Assembly (NCBI GenBank): GCA_001767525.1
Contig: MELF01000025.1
Coordinates: 49,908 to 113,907 of the forward strand
Direction: 5' to 3'
DNA length: 64,000 nucleotides
DNA from: Acidobacteria bacterium RIFCSPLOWO2_12_FULL_68_19
Lineage (GTDB): Bacteria > Acidobacteriota > Vicinamibacteria > Vicinamibacterales > UBA2999
Shown here: positions 1-8,962 of the stretch, piece by piece
How positions within the stretch are numbered: position 1 is the first letter of the stretch
How the letters are laid out: each line of letters starts with the position of its first letter
Program-made: the position numbers and the translations under genes
The notes under the pieces: model-generated
What the model was told of the DNA's origin: nothing
Database searches by the model: none
Seen by the model: the letters and a program-made list of their open reading frames with translations, nothing else

Positions 1-1
1 C

Positions 2-280
2 TTCTCGCCCGACAAGGAGCAGCGCTTCCTCTACATCTCCGACCTGACCAACAACAAGATCTGGTTCCTCAACCGGCAGGACGGCCGGATCGTCGGCCAG
101 ATGGGCCAGATGGGCGACAACGGCGGTCTCTGGTACGGCCTGCACATGATTGCCGTCGATTCGCGCGGCACCATCTACACGGGCGAAGTATTCGCGGGCG
201 AGCGCGTCCAGCGGTTCGTCCCCGCCGAGAGCCCCCGGGGCAAGGTGCTGGAGCAGTTGGCGAAGACGCCGCTCTTCTGA
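2..280 (+). CDS. NHL-type beta-propeller protein, C-terminal part
   Basis: Partial gene entering from the left edge; the last 92 residues are visible, ending in TGA. It reads as the final blades of a six-bladed NHL propeller of the peptidyl-alpha-hydroxyglycine amidating lyase-like type, with repeated patterns such as DLTNNKIWFLNRQDG and GTIYTGEV. It is a close paralogue of the next gene: the segment beginning FSPDKEQRFL is nearly the same in both. Only 7 bases separate the two, so they look like a tandem duplication in one operon. The substrate is unknown; family members are usually secreted. Confidence 0.85.
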   Translation, partial: FSPDKEQRFLYISDLTNNKIWFLNRQDGRIVGQMGQMGDNGGLWYGLHMIAVDSRGTIYTGEVFAGERVQRFVPAESPRGKVLEQLAKTPLF

Positions 281-287
281 GGCCGAG

Positions 288-1580
288 ATGAACGCCCTTC
301 GACCTATCGGGCTCGCGCTCGCCGCCGCGGCGGCCGCGGCGGCGGTCATCGCCACCACCAACCACGACGCGCTCGCGCAGGCATCGGCCGCGCCGCGATA
401 TCTGTTCGACCCGACGTGGCCGAAGCCGCTGCCGAACAAATGGAAGATGGGCGGCGTCACCGGCCTCGCCGTGGACAGCGACGACAACGTCTGGGTGCTG
501 AACCGCCCGAACGACCTGCGCGACGTCGAGCTGCAGGCGGAGCTGACGCCGCCGGTCGCCGACTGCTGCACCCGTCCGCCGTCGATGATCCACTTCGACA
601 AGGCGGGCAACGTCATCGGCTCCTTCGACGCGCCGCAGGGACACGGCATGGACGTCGACTCCCAGGGGTTCGTCTACATCGGCCAGGACACCGTCCGGAA
701 GTACGACCCGAAGACCGGCATGCAGGTCGGCGAAGTCGCCCGCGCGCCCGAGACCGAAGGGGGGCGCGGCGGCGGCGGACGCGGTCAGGCGGCGCGCGTG
801 CCGGGCCGCGGCAGCCCGGGGCCGACCGGCACCGTCCCGCAGCAGGGCCGCGGGACGCCGGATCCGGCCGCCCAGGAGAAGCAGCGCGCGGCGGTCTCGG
901 CCTTCCGCGCCAAGTACCCGCCGTCCTCGCCGATGATCCTCGGTCAGAGCGAGGAAATCCGCATCATCGAATCGGACGGCGAGATGTACGTGGCCGACAG
1001 CTACCTGGGCGGACGCGTCATGGTCTACGACCTGAAGACGCTGGCGTTCAAGCGCGGCTGGGGCGCGTACGGCAAGCCGCTCTCCGAGATCAGCATCAAC
1101 GACGCCGACCACGACTACACGCCGAACGGGCCGATGCCGAAGGACTTCGCCGGCCACCTGACGCTGAACGTCTCGAGCGACGGGCTCGTCTACGCGGCCG
1201 ACCGCAACGCCAACCGCATCCACGTCACCGACAAGAACGGCAAGTTCCTGAAGGAGTTCGTCGTGGCGCCGCAGACCGGGGCGGGCGGCTCGACCGGCGG
1301 CGTGGCGTTCTCGCCCGACAAGGAGCAGCGGTTCCTGTTCATCTCGGACTTGACGAACGACAAGATCTGGTTCCTCAACCGTACCGACGGGAAGGTGATC
1401 GGCAACATGGGGAACCGCGGCGAGAACGGAGGCCAGTGGTTCGGGCTCCATATGATCGCCGTCGATTCGCAGGGCAACATCTACACGGGCGAGGTGTACA
1501 ACGGCGAGCGGGTGCAGCGCTTCGTGCCCTCCGCGAGCGCCCGGGGCAAGCTGCTCACCGAGCTCATCGCGATCCGATGA
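288..1580 (+). CDS. secreted NHL-repeat / amidating-lyase-like beta-propeller protein
   Basis: 430 residues. The start is the ATG just after the upstream stop. An Ala-rich hydrophobic signal peptide covers about residues 5-30, ending near ALAQA. Propeller blades follow (GGVTGLAVDSDDNVWVLNRP, GHGMDVDSQGFVYIGQD, VYAADRNANRIHVTD). A Gly/Arg/Pro-rich insert at about residues 155-200 breaks the propeller and looks like a flexible loop. The fold resembles peptidyl-alpha-hydroxyglycine amidating lyases, but I cannot assign a reaction. The TGA overlaps the ATG of the following amidohydrolase by 4 bp, so translation is probably coupled and the two may act on related exported substrates (inference). 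Confidence 0.85.
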   Translation: MNALRPIGLALAAAAAAAAVIATTNHDALAQASAAPRYLFDPTWPKPLPNKWKMGGVTGLAVDSDDNVWVLNRPNDLRDVELQAELTPPVADCCTRPPSMIHFDKAGNVIGSFDAPQGHGMDVDSQGFVYIGQDTVRKYDPKTGMQVGEVARAPETEGGRGGGGRGQAARVPGRGSPGPTGTVPQQGRGTPDPAAQEKQRAAVSAFRAKYPPSSPMILGQSEEIRIIESDGEMYVADSYLGGRVMVYDLKTLAFKRGWGAYGKPLSEISINDADHDYTPNGPMPKDFAGHLTLNVSSDGLVYAADRNANRIHVTDKNGKFLKEFVVAPQTGAGGSTGGVAFSPDKEQRFLFISDLTNDKIWFLNRTDGKVIGNMGNRGENGGQWFGLHMIAVDSQGNIYTGEVYNGERVQRFVPSASARGKLLTELIAIR

Positions 1581-2629
1581 ACCACACGCGGCGGCGCTTC
1601 CTGGCCGGAATGACCGCGCTCGGCGCGGCCGCCGTGGCGTCGCGCCCCCGCTTGCTCGCGCAGGTGGCGGCGGGTCCGGCGGGACCCGCCGCAGCTCCTG
1701 CGCCGCATCGCATCGACGTCCACTGCCACTTCTCGGCGCCGGGATTCATCGCCGCCATCAAGGCGCGGAACACGGGCCAGCTTCCGCTGATGAACTGGAG
1801 CGTCGCCCGGACGCTCGAAGACATGGACCGGGACGGCGTCGGAACCTCGATCGTCTCGACGAGCGAGCCGGGCGTCTGGTTCGGCGATCACGAAGCGGCC
1901 AGGCGGCTGGCCCGCGAGTGCAACGAGTACGGCGCCAGGCTGATGGCGGACCACCCCGGCCGGTTCGGCGTGTTCGCCACGCTGCCGCTGCCCGACGTCG
2001 AGGGGGCGCTGCGCGAAATCGCGTACGCCTTCGACACGCTGAAGGCGGACGGCGCCTGCTTCCTCAGCAGCTACCAGGGGAAGTACCTCGGCGATCCGGC
2101 CTTCACGCCGGTCATGGAGGAGCTCAACCGCCGCCGGGCCGTCGTCTACACGCATCCGGTCAGGGCGGAGTGCTGCGCCAACCTGCTGCCGAACGGGCGC
2201 GCCCTCGGCATCACCTTGTCGACCGAGACCACGCTGACCATTGCCAGCGTGCTGTTCAGCGGCGCCGCCGCCCGGTTCCCGGACATTCGCTTCATCTGGT
2301 CGCACGGCGGCGGTACCATGCCGTACATCACCGGGCGGTTCGGGGTGAACGCGAACGCGAAGACGCCGGAGCTGCCCAACGGCGTGCTGTACGAGATCCA
2401 GAAGTTCTATTACGACACGGCGCAGGCGTTCAACGAGTACACGCTGCCGACCTTCACGAAGCTCGTGCCGCTTCCGCACATGCTGTTCGGCACCGACTAT
2501 CCATTCGCGCGCGCGGAGACGGTGACCGAGGGGCTCACGAGCTTTCGCTTCAGCGCCCCCGCCCAGCGTGCCATCGAGCGCGACAACGCGCTGGCGCTCT
2601 TCCCGCGGCTGCGGCAGGCCGGCGCGTAG
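1577..2629 (+). CDS. Tat-exported amidohydrolase 2 family protein (decarboxylase-like)
   Basis: 350 residues. The ATG overlaps the upstream TGA (ATGA). The N-terminus MNHTRRRFLAGMTALGAAA is a twin-arginine signal. The TIM-barrel metal-site pattern of amidohydrolase family 2 (ACMSD-like) is visible: DVHCHF near residue 46, VYTHPV near 193, IWSHGGG near 242 and GTDYPFA near 306. Such enzymes use a mononuclear metal to hydrolyse or decarboxylate small cyclic or aromatic acids. The substrate here is unknown. Coupling with the NHL propeller gene suggests the two work together outside the cytoplasm. Confidence 0.85.
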   Translation: MNHTRRRFLAGMTALGAAAVASRPRLLAQVAAGPAGPAAAPAPHRIDVHCHFSAPGFIAAIKARNTGQLPLMNWSVARTLEDMDRDGVGTSIVSTSEPGVWFGDHEAARRLARECNEYGARLMADHPGRFGVFATLPLPDVEGALREIAYAFDTLKADGACFLSSYQGKYLGDPAFTPVMEELNRRRAVVYTHPVRAECCANLLPNGRALGITLSTETTLTIASVLFSGAAARFPDIRFIWSHGGGTMPYITGRFGVNANAKTPELPNGVLYEIQKFYYDTAQAFNEYTLPTFTKLVPLPHMLFGTDYPFARAETVTEGLTSFRFSAPAQRAIERDNALALFPRLRQAGA

Positions 2630-2656
2630 CCGCCGCCGAGCCACCTGCCGGGCATC

Positions 2657-3961
2657 GTGAGGAGGGGAACCGCCGCTCGACTGCTGACCGGCCTCGTCGC
2701 CTCCCTGCTCTGCGCCGAGCTGCTGGCGCTGGCGGTCTACTACATCGAGACCGGCGCGCTCTTCTACACGCATCGCCGGACGTATCAGGCGCTCCTTCCG
2801 GCGCCCGAGGACCGGCTCGTCGTGGGCGAAGCGGTGCATCCCTACTTCGGCGTCACCCACCGGCCGGGTGTGCCGTTCGACATTCCGGCGTCGCTCCGCG
2901 CGAACAGCTCGGCGCCGGCCCGGCTGCGCACGAACAACTTCGGGTTCGTCTCACCCCACGCGTACCCGTTCACCGGAACGGGCGACCGGCAGTTCCTGGT
3001 GGGCCTGTTCGGGGGATCGGTCGGGCTGTGGTTCTGCCAGGTGGGCGCGCCGCGGATGGTCGAGCAGCTCGCACGCCATCCCTTCTTCCGCGCCAGGGAG
3101 ATCGTGCCGCTCTGCTTCAGCCACGAGGGGTACAAGCAGCCGCAGCAGGCGCTCGTGCTCGCCTACTTCCTGTCGCGCGGCCAGCGACTCGACCTCGTCG
3201 TCAACCTCGATGGCTTCAACGACGTGGCGCTCGGCGCGCTCAACGACGAGCGCGGCTTCGACGCCTCGATGCCGAGCGTGCAGCACCTCGACCCGCTCAT
3301 CGACCTGGTCAACCAGTCCGCGCTGACGCCGCAGAAGCTGGACACGCTCGCGGCGATCTTCGGCGACCGCCGCCGGCTCACCGCGTTGACCGGCCGGATC
3401 GCCGCGAACCGGATCGCCGCGGTGGACTTCGTCCTCGACCGGTACTACCGGTGGCTGCTCGACCGGTACACGCGGGCGCTGGGACGGTTCGCCACGCTGC
3501 CGTCGAATCCGCCCGAGAACCGTCTCATCCAGGCGACGCCGCCGGTCGCGCCGAAGGACCGCGCCGCGCTCTTCGCGGAGATCGCGGACCTCTGGGCGCG
3601 GTCCTCGACGCTGATGCACGAGATGCTCGAGGCGCGCAGCGCCGTCTACGTGCACGTCCTGCAGCCCAACCAGTACTTCACCGGGCGCCGGTTCTCCGAA
3701 GACGAGACGGCCACGGCGCTGAGCGACGCCTCGCCGTACAAACGAAGCGTCGAAGAGGGCTATCCGCTGCTCGTCGCCGCCGGCGCCTCGGAGCTGCGGG
3801 CGCGGCACGTGAGGTTCTTCGACGCGACGCGCGTGCTGGACGCGGAGCCCGCGCCCGTGTACATGGACAACTGCTGCCACTACACGCTCACCGGCAACTA
3901 CGTGCTGGCGGACTTCATCGCAAGGTCGATCGTGAGCACTCCAGGGCCGTGGAAGAACTGA
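2657..3961 (+). CDS. membrane-anchored SGNH-hydrolase-like protein
   Basis: 434 residues with a GTG start 27 bp after the amidohydrolase. One N-terminal hydrophobic segment (about residues 8-28) anchors it, with the rest outside. SGNH-like signatures are present: VGLFGGSVGLW near residue 115 (the G-x-S block), NLDGFNDV near 185 (the G-x-N-D block) and DNCCHYTLTGNYVLADF near the C-terminus, which places a His where the catalytic D-x-x-H is expected. Related proteins act as acyl esterases or O-acetyl transfer partners on glycans; the activity here is inference. It ends 3 bp before the convergent methyltransferase-like gene. Confidence 0.7.
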   Translation: MRRGTAARLLTGLVASLLCAELLALAVYYIETGALFYTHRRTYQALLPAPEDRLVVGEAVHPYFGVTHRPGVPFDIPASLRANSSAPARLRTNNFGFVSPHAYPFTGTGDRQFLVGLFGGSVGLWFCQVGAPRMVEQLARHPFFRAREIVPLCFSHEGYKQPQQALVLAYFLSRGQRLDLVVNLDGFNDVALGALNDERGFDASMPSVQHLDPLIDLVNQSALTPQKLDTLAAIFGDRRRLTALTGRIAANRIAAVDFVLDRYYRWLLDRYTRALGRFATLPSNPPENRLIQATPPVAPKDRAALFAEIADLWARSSTLMHEMLEARSAVYVHVLQPNQYFTGRRFSEDETATALSDASPYKRSVEEGYPLLVAAGASELRARHVRFFDATRVLDAEPAPVYMDNCCHYTLTGNYVLADFIARSIVSTPGPWKN

Positions 3962-3964
3962 CCG

Positions 3965-4432
3965 TCACAGCCAACGGTGCACGCGGCGCGTGTACTGCTC
4001 GTACTCGGTGCCGAAGCGCCGCCGCAGGTAGCGTTCCTCCGGCACGATGACGAACTGCTGCACGCCGGCGACCGCCGGTACGAGCAGCACGATGGTCCAC
4101 CACGTGTTCAGGAACAGGGCAAGACCGGCCGTCAGGAGCGCCAGCGACACGTACATCGGGTTCCGGGTGACGGTGTAGGGGCCGGCGGTCACCAGCGCCG
4201 CGGCCGGCCGGAACGGGATCGGGCTCGTCCGGCTCCGCCAGAACATCCCGAAGGCGCTTCCACCCAGCACGGCCCAGCCCGCCACCAACACCCACGCCAG
4301 CGCCGTCCGCGCGGCGCCTCCGCCGACCGGCATCGGCCACCGGCCCTCCAGCAGCCAGCCGCCGACCAGAGCCGCCCCATAGAACAGCGGCGGCGGAAGG
4401 TGCACGCCGGCGCTGTCGGGAGGTGACGGCAT
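3965..4432 (-). CDS. isoprenylcysteine carboxyl methyltransferase-like membrane protein
   Basis: 155 residues, starting MPSPPDSAG. A longer frame upstream lacks family features, so this internal ATG was chosen. Three or four hydrophobic helices are followed by the C-terminal PEMT/ICMT signature: GPYTVTRNPMYVSLAL, then VIVPEERYLRRRFG and EYEQYTRRVHRWL. In this family these segments bind SAM at the membrane face. Bacterial members methylate lipids, isoprenoid-like acceptors or unknown targets. It is convergent with the SGNH gene and divergent from the Oar-like receptor, so it is probably a single-gene unit. Confidence 0.8.
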   Translation of the reverse strand: MPSPPDSAGVHLPPPLFYGAALVGGWLLEGRWPMPVGGGAARTALAWVLVAGWAVLGGSAFGMFWRSRTSPIPFRPAAALVTAGPYTVTRNPMYVSLALLTAGLALFLNTWWTIVLLVPAVAGVQQFVIVPEERYLRRRFGTEYEQYTRRVHRWL

Positions 4433-4602
4433 GGCGGCAATCTTAACCCCTTGCGCGCAGCGATGCCGCCGGCCTTCTGTGCGTCCGTCGCCGACACGGT
4501 TCGGATCGTGACGGGCGCCGTCGACAGGCGCGCCCCGGGGGAACGCTGGAGATCGTGTACGCTCGTCGGGACAACACGGAATTGGCATTCTTGGAGGTCT
4601 GG

Positions 4603-7533
4603 ATGAAATCTTCTCGGACGGTCGCGTGGCTGCTTGCCGCCGGGGCGCTCCTGGCTCTGCCGTCGGCAGGCCGGGCACAGGAGGCGGTCATTACCGGCAG
4701 GGTCGCCGATTCGACCGGCGGCGTGCTGCCAGGCGTGACGGTCACCGCGGTGCACGAAGCGACGGGGAACACGTTCCTCGGGGTCAGCGACGAAACGGGT
4801 ATCTACCGCATCCCGGTTCGGATCGGCGGCTTCCGCATCACCGCGGAGCTGCAGGGATTTGCCACCGTCACGCGGAGCGGCGTGACGGTGCTGGTCGGAC
4901 AAACGGTCACCATCGACGTGCAGATGGTCCCCTCGTCGTTCCAGGAATCGGTGACGGTGACGGCGGAAGCGCCGCTCATCGACACGCGGCAGTCGACGGT
5001 CGGGGCCAACCTGGATTCACGGCAACTGTCGGAAATCCCGCTGTCGGGCCGCAACTGGACCGAGCTCGTCATCCTGATGCCCGGCTCGCGCGCCAACGAA
5101 GTGGGCACCAACGGCACCGGCGGGCCGGTGGCCCGCACCGGCCGCAGCGGCGGCACGCAGGGGACCTACCAGGTGAACATCGACGGCCAGCAGGTCACGC
5201 AGACGGTGGCCGGAACGTTCACCAACCCGAACTTCAGCCGCGAGTCGATCGCCGAGTTCCAGTTCATCTCGAACCGGTTCGACGCCGCGCAGGGACGTTC
5301 CGCGGGCATCCAGGTGAACGCCGTGACCAAGTCGGGCACCAACGCGTTCGAGGGATCGTTCTCCGGATACTTCCGGAACTCGAAGTGGGGTTCGCCCGAC
5401 TTCATCCGCCGCACGATTCTGCCCTACTCGAACCAGCAGATCGTCGCCACCTTCGGCGGCCCGATCAAGACAGATCGGCTCCACTTCTTCGGCCACTACG
5501 AGGTCGAGCGGGAGCCGCGCGTCGTGGCGTTCACGACGCCGTGGCCGTCCTTCAACCAGGACCTCCGGGGCAACCGCATGGAGCACAAGGCCGGCGCGCG
5601 GGTCGACTGGGACATGGGCGGACAGCGCCGGCTCGCTGTGAGCAGCAACTTCTGGAGCCAGATGCTGCCGAACCGCTTCGACCTGAACAGCTCCACGGAC
5701 CATCCGTCGGCGACCACGCGCGAGCTGGCGCGCATGCAGCGCGTCAACGCGCAGCTGACCCAGGTCCTCAGCAACCGGGCCGTCAACGTCGTCAACGTCG
5801 GCGTCTACCGGCAGACGAGCGACGAGACCTCGTACATCGGCGACGACAAGGTCGGGAAGATTCAGTTCAACAGCGCCCTGTCGGTCGGTCCCGGTCTGAC
5901 CGACGTCGGCCGGACGCCGTTCCGGTGGAATCCCACGACCTACACGTTCCGCGACGACGTCACGCTCTCGTTCAACGCCCGGGGCCGCCACGACCTGAAG
6001 TTCGGGGGAGAGTACCTCTTCAACACGATCAGCGACATGTTCTGGTGCAACTACTGCCGCGGCTGGCTCGACGCGCGCGGCGGGGCGGTGCCGCGCAACA
6101 TCGAGCAGATCTTCCCGGTCTGGAACGATCCGTCCACGTGGCGGCTCGACGATATTCCCGGCAGCGTCCTGGTGCGCTACCGCAAGGCGTTCGGCGATCC
6201 GCACATGGAGGAGACCAAGCACATGCCGGGCGTCTGGATCCAGGACGACTGGTCGATCACCTCGAAGCTGACCCTGAACGTGGGCGTCCGCTACGACGTG
6301 GAGGTCGGCGCCTTCGCCGAGAACCTCGGCCTCGAAGTGCGTCCGTTCCTGCCGCCGAACCGGAAGGCCGACAGAAACAACGTCGCGCCCCGCGTCGGCT
6401 TCGCCTACAGCATGACCGACACGACGGTCGTCCGCGGCGGGTACGGGCGCTTCTACGCGCAGATGTTCGCGCGCGACAGCTTCTACACGCACGCGCTGAT
6501 GCAGACGGTCATTCCCGAGATCCGCTACGACGGCCGGCCGAACTTCGCGTCCAACCCGTTCAACGGGCCGGAGCCGACCTACGAGCAGGTCGTGGCGCGA
6601 ACGTGCCCGGCCACGAACAACGCGCCCGGCTGCTACCGGCTCGACCTCACGCGTATCAACAGCCCTTCCATGGACATCCCCTACAGCCACCAGTCGTCGG
6701 TCGGCGTCCAGCAGCAGATCGGCACCGAGATCGCCGTGACGGCGGACTTCGTCTACACGGGGCTGAAGAACACCGAGATCATCCGCAACGTCAACCTGAC
6801 GTACAACCCGGCGACCGGCGTCAACTACCCGTTCACCGACCTCAGCCGGCGCGCGTTCCCCGACTGGGGGCTCGCCAACGTCGTCCGGTTCAGCCAGGAC
6901 GGCTACATGAACGACTACGCGCTGCAGACCGGGTTCACCAAACGCTTCAGCCGCGGCTACCAGCTCTCGGGCACCTATACGGCGGGCATGGTGAAGGACG
7001 CCGATCCGCCGCCGGTCAGCGCGACGCTCGGGCCCGACGGCTACGTCCGGTACGCGCCGCTGCCGTTCCAGTCGCCGCCCGACTTCGGGGGCCAGTACAC
7101 CTACGCCGTCACCGACCAGCGGCACCGGGCGACGCTCAACGGCGTATGGGAACTGCCCTACGACTTCCAGTTGAGCGGGCTGTACTTCTACGGCTCCGGC
7201 ATGCGCTTTGCCGCCGCCTTCGGCGGCGACACGCGCAACGTCGGATCGGGTGGATCGAACCGGTTCAATCCGGCCACCGGCGAGATCGTGCCGCGCAACA
7301 GCTTCGTCGGCAAGCCGCTCCACCGCGTCGACACGCGGATCCTGCGGCGGTTCTCCCTCGGCCGCGGCGTGGCCGTCGACGGCATCGTCGAGGTCTTCAA
7401 CCTGTTCAACCACCGCAACTACGGCAACTATGTGACGACGATCAACGCCGCCAATTTCGGGGCGCCGGTCGCCCAGGACAACGTCGCGTACAAACCACGG
7501 CAGTTCCAGCTCGGATTCCGCGCCACCTTCTGA
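4603..7533 (+). CDS. Oar-like TonB-dependent outer-membrane protein with carboxypeptidase-regulatory domain
   Basis: 976 residues. The start MKSSRTVAWL is preceded at 4593-4597 by GGAGG, which decides it over an upstream in-frame GTG. Signal peptide about residues 1-26 (ending GRAQ). A carboxypeptidase-regulatory-like Ig fold follows at about 28-115 (VITGRVADSTGGVLPGVTVT), then a plug region with LSGRNWTELVILMPG, then a long beta-barrel ending in aromatic FRATF, as expected for outer-membrane insertion. These Oar-like receptors are greatly expanded in Acidobacteria and probably import or display oligomers; the substrate is unknown. It stands alone, with about 170 bp of upstream sequence free of genes. 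Confidence 0.9.
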   Translation: MKSSRTVAWLLAAGALLALPSAGRAQEAVITGRVADSTGGVLPGVTVTAVHEATGNTFLGVSDETGIYRIPVRIGGFRITAELQGFATVTRSGVTVLVGQTVTIDVQMVPSSFQESVTVTAEAPLIDTRQSTVGANLDSRQLSEIPLSGRNWTELVILMPGSRANEVGTNGTGGPVARTGRSGGTQGTYQVNIDGQQVTQTVAGTFTNPNFSRESIAEFQFISNRFDAAQGRSAGIQVNAVTKSGTNAFEGSFSGYFRNSKWGSPDFIRRTILPYSNQQIVATFGGPIKTDRLHFFGHYEVEREPRVVAFTTPWPSFNQDLRGNRMEHKAGARVDWDMGGQRRLAVSSNFWSQMLPNRFDLNSSTDHPSATTRELARMQRVNAQLTQVLSNRAVNVVNVGVYRQTSDETSYIGDDKVGKIQFNSALSVGPGLTDVGRTPFRWNPTTYTFRDDVTLSFNARGRHDLKFGGEYLFNTISDMFWCNYCRGWLDARGGAVPRNIEQIFPVWNDPSTWRLDDIPGSVLVRYRKAFGDPHMEETKHMPGVWIQDDWSITSKLTLNVGVRYDVEVGAFAENLGLEVRPFLPPNRKADRNNVAPRVGFAYSMTDTTVVRGGYGRFYAQMFARDSFYTHALMQTVIPEIRYDGRPNFASNPFNGPEPTYEQVVARTCPATNNAPGCYRLDLTRINSPSMDIPYSHQSSVGVQQQIGTEIAVTADFVYTGLKNTEIIRNVNLTYNPATGVNYPFTDLSRRAFPDWGLANVVRFSQDGYMNDYALQTGFTKRFSRGYQLSGTYTAGMVKDADPPPVSATLGPDGYVRYAPLPFQSPPDFGGQYTYAVTDQRHRATLNGVWELPYDFQLSGLYFYGSGMRFAAAFGGDTRNVGSGGSNRFNPATGEIVPRNSFVGKPLHRVDTRILRRFSLGRGVAVDGIVEVFNLFNHRNYGNYVTTINAANFGAPVAQDNVAYKPRQFQLGFRATF

Positions 7534-7588
7534 GCCGGACACCGCACGCCACCGGGCTCGGCGCCGCCGCGTCGGGCCCGGACCAGCG

Positions 7589-8959
7589 ATGAAGATCGCC
7601 ATCTGCTCTGCGTTGCTCATCGCCGCCCTGGGGTTCGCCTCGGCCGCGGCGCCCGCATCCAGGGCCGTGACCTACGGCGAGGTCGCCGCCGTCCTCGACG
7701 TCCTCCGAGCCGACCTCCTCCCGCCGGACCTCCGGACCCTCTCGCCGGCCGATCGCGAAGCGGCGTGGCCCGGATGGGTGACACGCCGCGACATGGAGAT
7801 CCGGCGGCGGCTCGAGCGCGGCGACGAGGACTCGGTCGTCACGCTGCTGCTGTTCGGCGTGACCTTCACGAAGCAGCCTCGCTACAGCTTTGCCGCCTGG
7901 GCGGGCGGCAAGGCGCCGCCGGGCCGCGCCGAGGAGATCGTGGCCGCCGATCCGGTCGTGCAGATGCGAGCGCGCGATCTGGCGGCGGCAATGGCCGCGC
8001 CGAGCGGGAACGAGCGGCTCCAGTTCGCGCGCGGCGTCATCGAGCGCAACGGGTTGACGCTGGCGACGGCCGAGGGGCGGCAGGAAGCGGAGCGGTTCCT
8101 CCTCGACGCGCTCCGGCGCATGCTCGCCGAGTACGAGGAGTTCTTCCGCGAGCGCCCGGCCGGCGCGACGCTGTTCCGACAGCGCGGTCTCGCCTCCGAT
8201 ACGTCGATTCACGCCGCGTTCGCCATCGAGCGCGCCCTTGAGGACCTTGCCGCCAGGAAGTACCTGACGCGCGGCCAGGTGCGGCGGGTCGCCGTCGTCG
8301 GCCCCGGACTCGACTTCGCCGACAAGCAGGAAGGGCTGGACGTCTACCCGATCCAGACCATTCAGCCGTTTGCCGTCATCGACTCGCTGCGGCGGCTCGA
8401 TCTCGCCGACCCGCAGGTGCTACGGGTAGCCGCCTACGACCTCAGTCCGCGGGTGAACCGGCACCTCGACGCCGTCGTCCAGGCGGCGCGTGCCGGACGC
8501 ACCTACACCCTGCACTTCCCACGCAACGAGGCGCAGCCGTGGACGCCGGAGTTCGTGTCCTACTGGGAACGGATTGGCGCGTGGATCGGCGAGAGCACCG
8601 CTCCGGTGCCGCCCATCCCGGCTCTGCCGGCCGTGCGGATGCGGGCGGTGCGCCTCCGGCCGGACGTCGTGCAGGCCGTCGCGGCCGAGGATCTCAACGT
8701 CGTGCTGCAGCGGCCGGACTTGACGTCCGAGGAGCGGTTCGACCTCGTGATCGCGACCAACATCCTCATCTACTACGACGTGTTCGAGCAGTCGCTCGCC
8801 CTCGGCAACATCGCGGCGATACTGCGGCCGGGCGGCCTGCTCCTGACGAACACTCCGCTGTTCGAGCTGCCGGCCGTTCCGATGCGCCTGGCCGGCGAAA
8901 CGCCGGTCGTCTACATGGACGGGGGGCGCGACTGGATCATGTGGTACGAGCGGCAGTGA
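7589..8959 (+). CDS. exported CheR-like SAM-methyltransferase domain protein
   Basis: 456 residues. A signal peptide is seen at residues 1-22 (MKIAICSALLIAALGFASA). The N-terminal half is helical and unfamiliar. The second half looks like a Rossmann methyltransferase: VAVVGPGLDFADKQ near residue 231 at the SAM-loop position, then FDLVIATNILIYYDVFEQ near 387 and IAAILRPGGLLLTN near 410, which resemble the CheR/class I motif IV-V region. The odd point is the signal peptide, because SAM is cytoplasmic. Either the fold is kept for another role or the hydrophobic start is a membrane anchor. It lies 55 bp after the Oar-like receptor. Confidence 0.65.
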   Translation: MKIAICSALLIAALGFASAAAPASRAVTYGEVAAVLDVLRADLLPPDLRTLSPADREAAWPGWVTRRDMEIRRRLERGDEDSVVTLLLFGVTFTKQPRYSFAAWAGGKAPPGRAEEIVAADPVVQMRARDLAAAMAAPSGNERLQFARGVIERNGLTLATAEGRQEAERFLLDALRRMLAEYEEFFRERPAGATLFRQRGLASDTSIHAAFAIERALEDLAARKYLTRGQVRRVAVVGPGLDFADKQEGLDVYPIQTIQPFAVIDSLRRLDLADPQVLRVAAYDLSPRVNRHLDAVVQAARAGRTYTLHFPRNEAQPWTPEFVSYWERIGAWIGESTAPVPPIPALPAVRMRAVRLRPDVVQAVAAEDLNVVLQRPDLTSEERFDLVIATNILIYYDVFEQSLALGNIAAILRPGGLLLTNTPLFELPAVPMRLAGETPVVYMDGGRDWIMWYERQ

Positions 8960-8962
8960 AAG

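Noticed and set aside
5017..7620. Long antisense open frame (867 codons) across the Oar-like receptor
   Set aside because: It mirrors the codon pattern of the real gene, is Arg/Val/Ala-rich without motifs, and is common in such GC-rich DNA. The same holds for long frames opposite the propeller, valS and VWFA genes.
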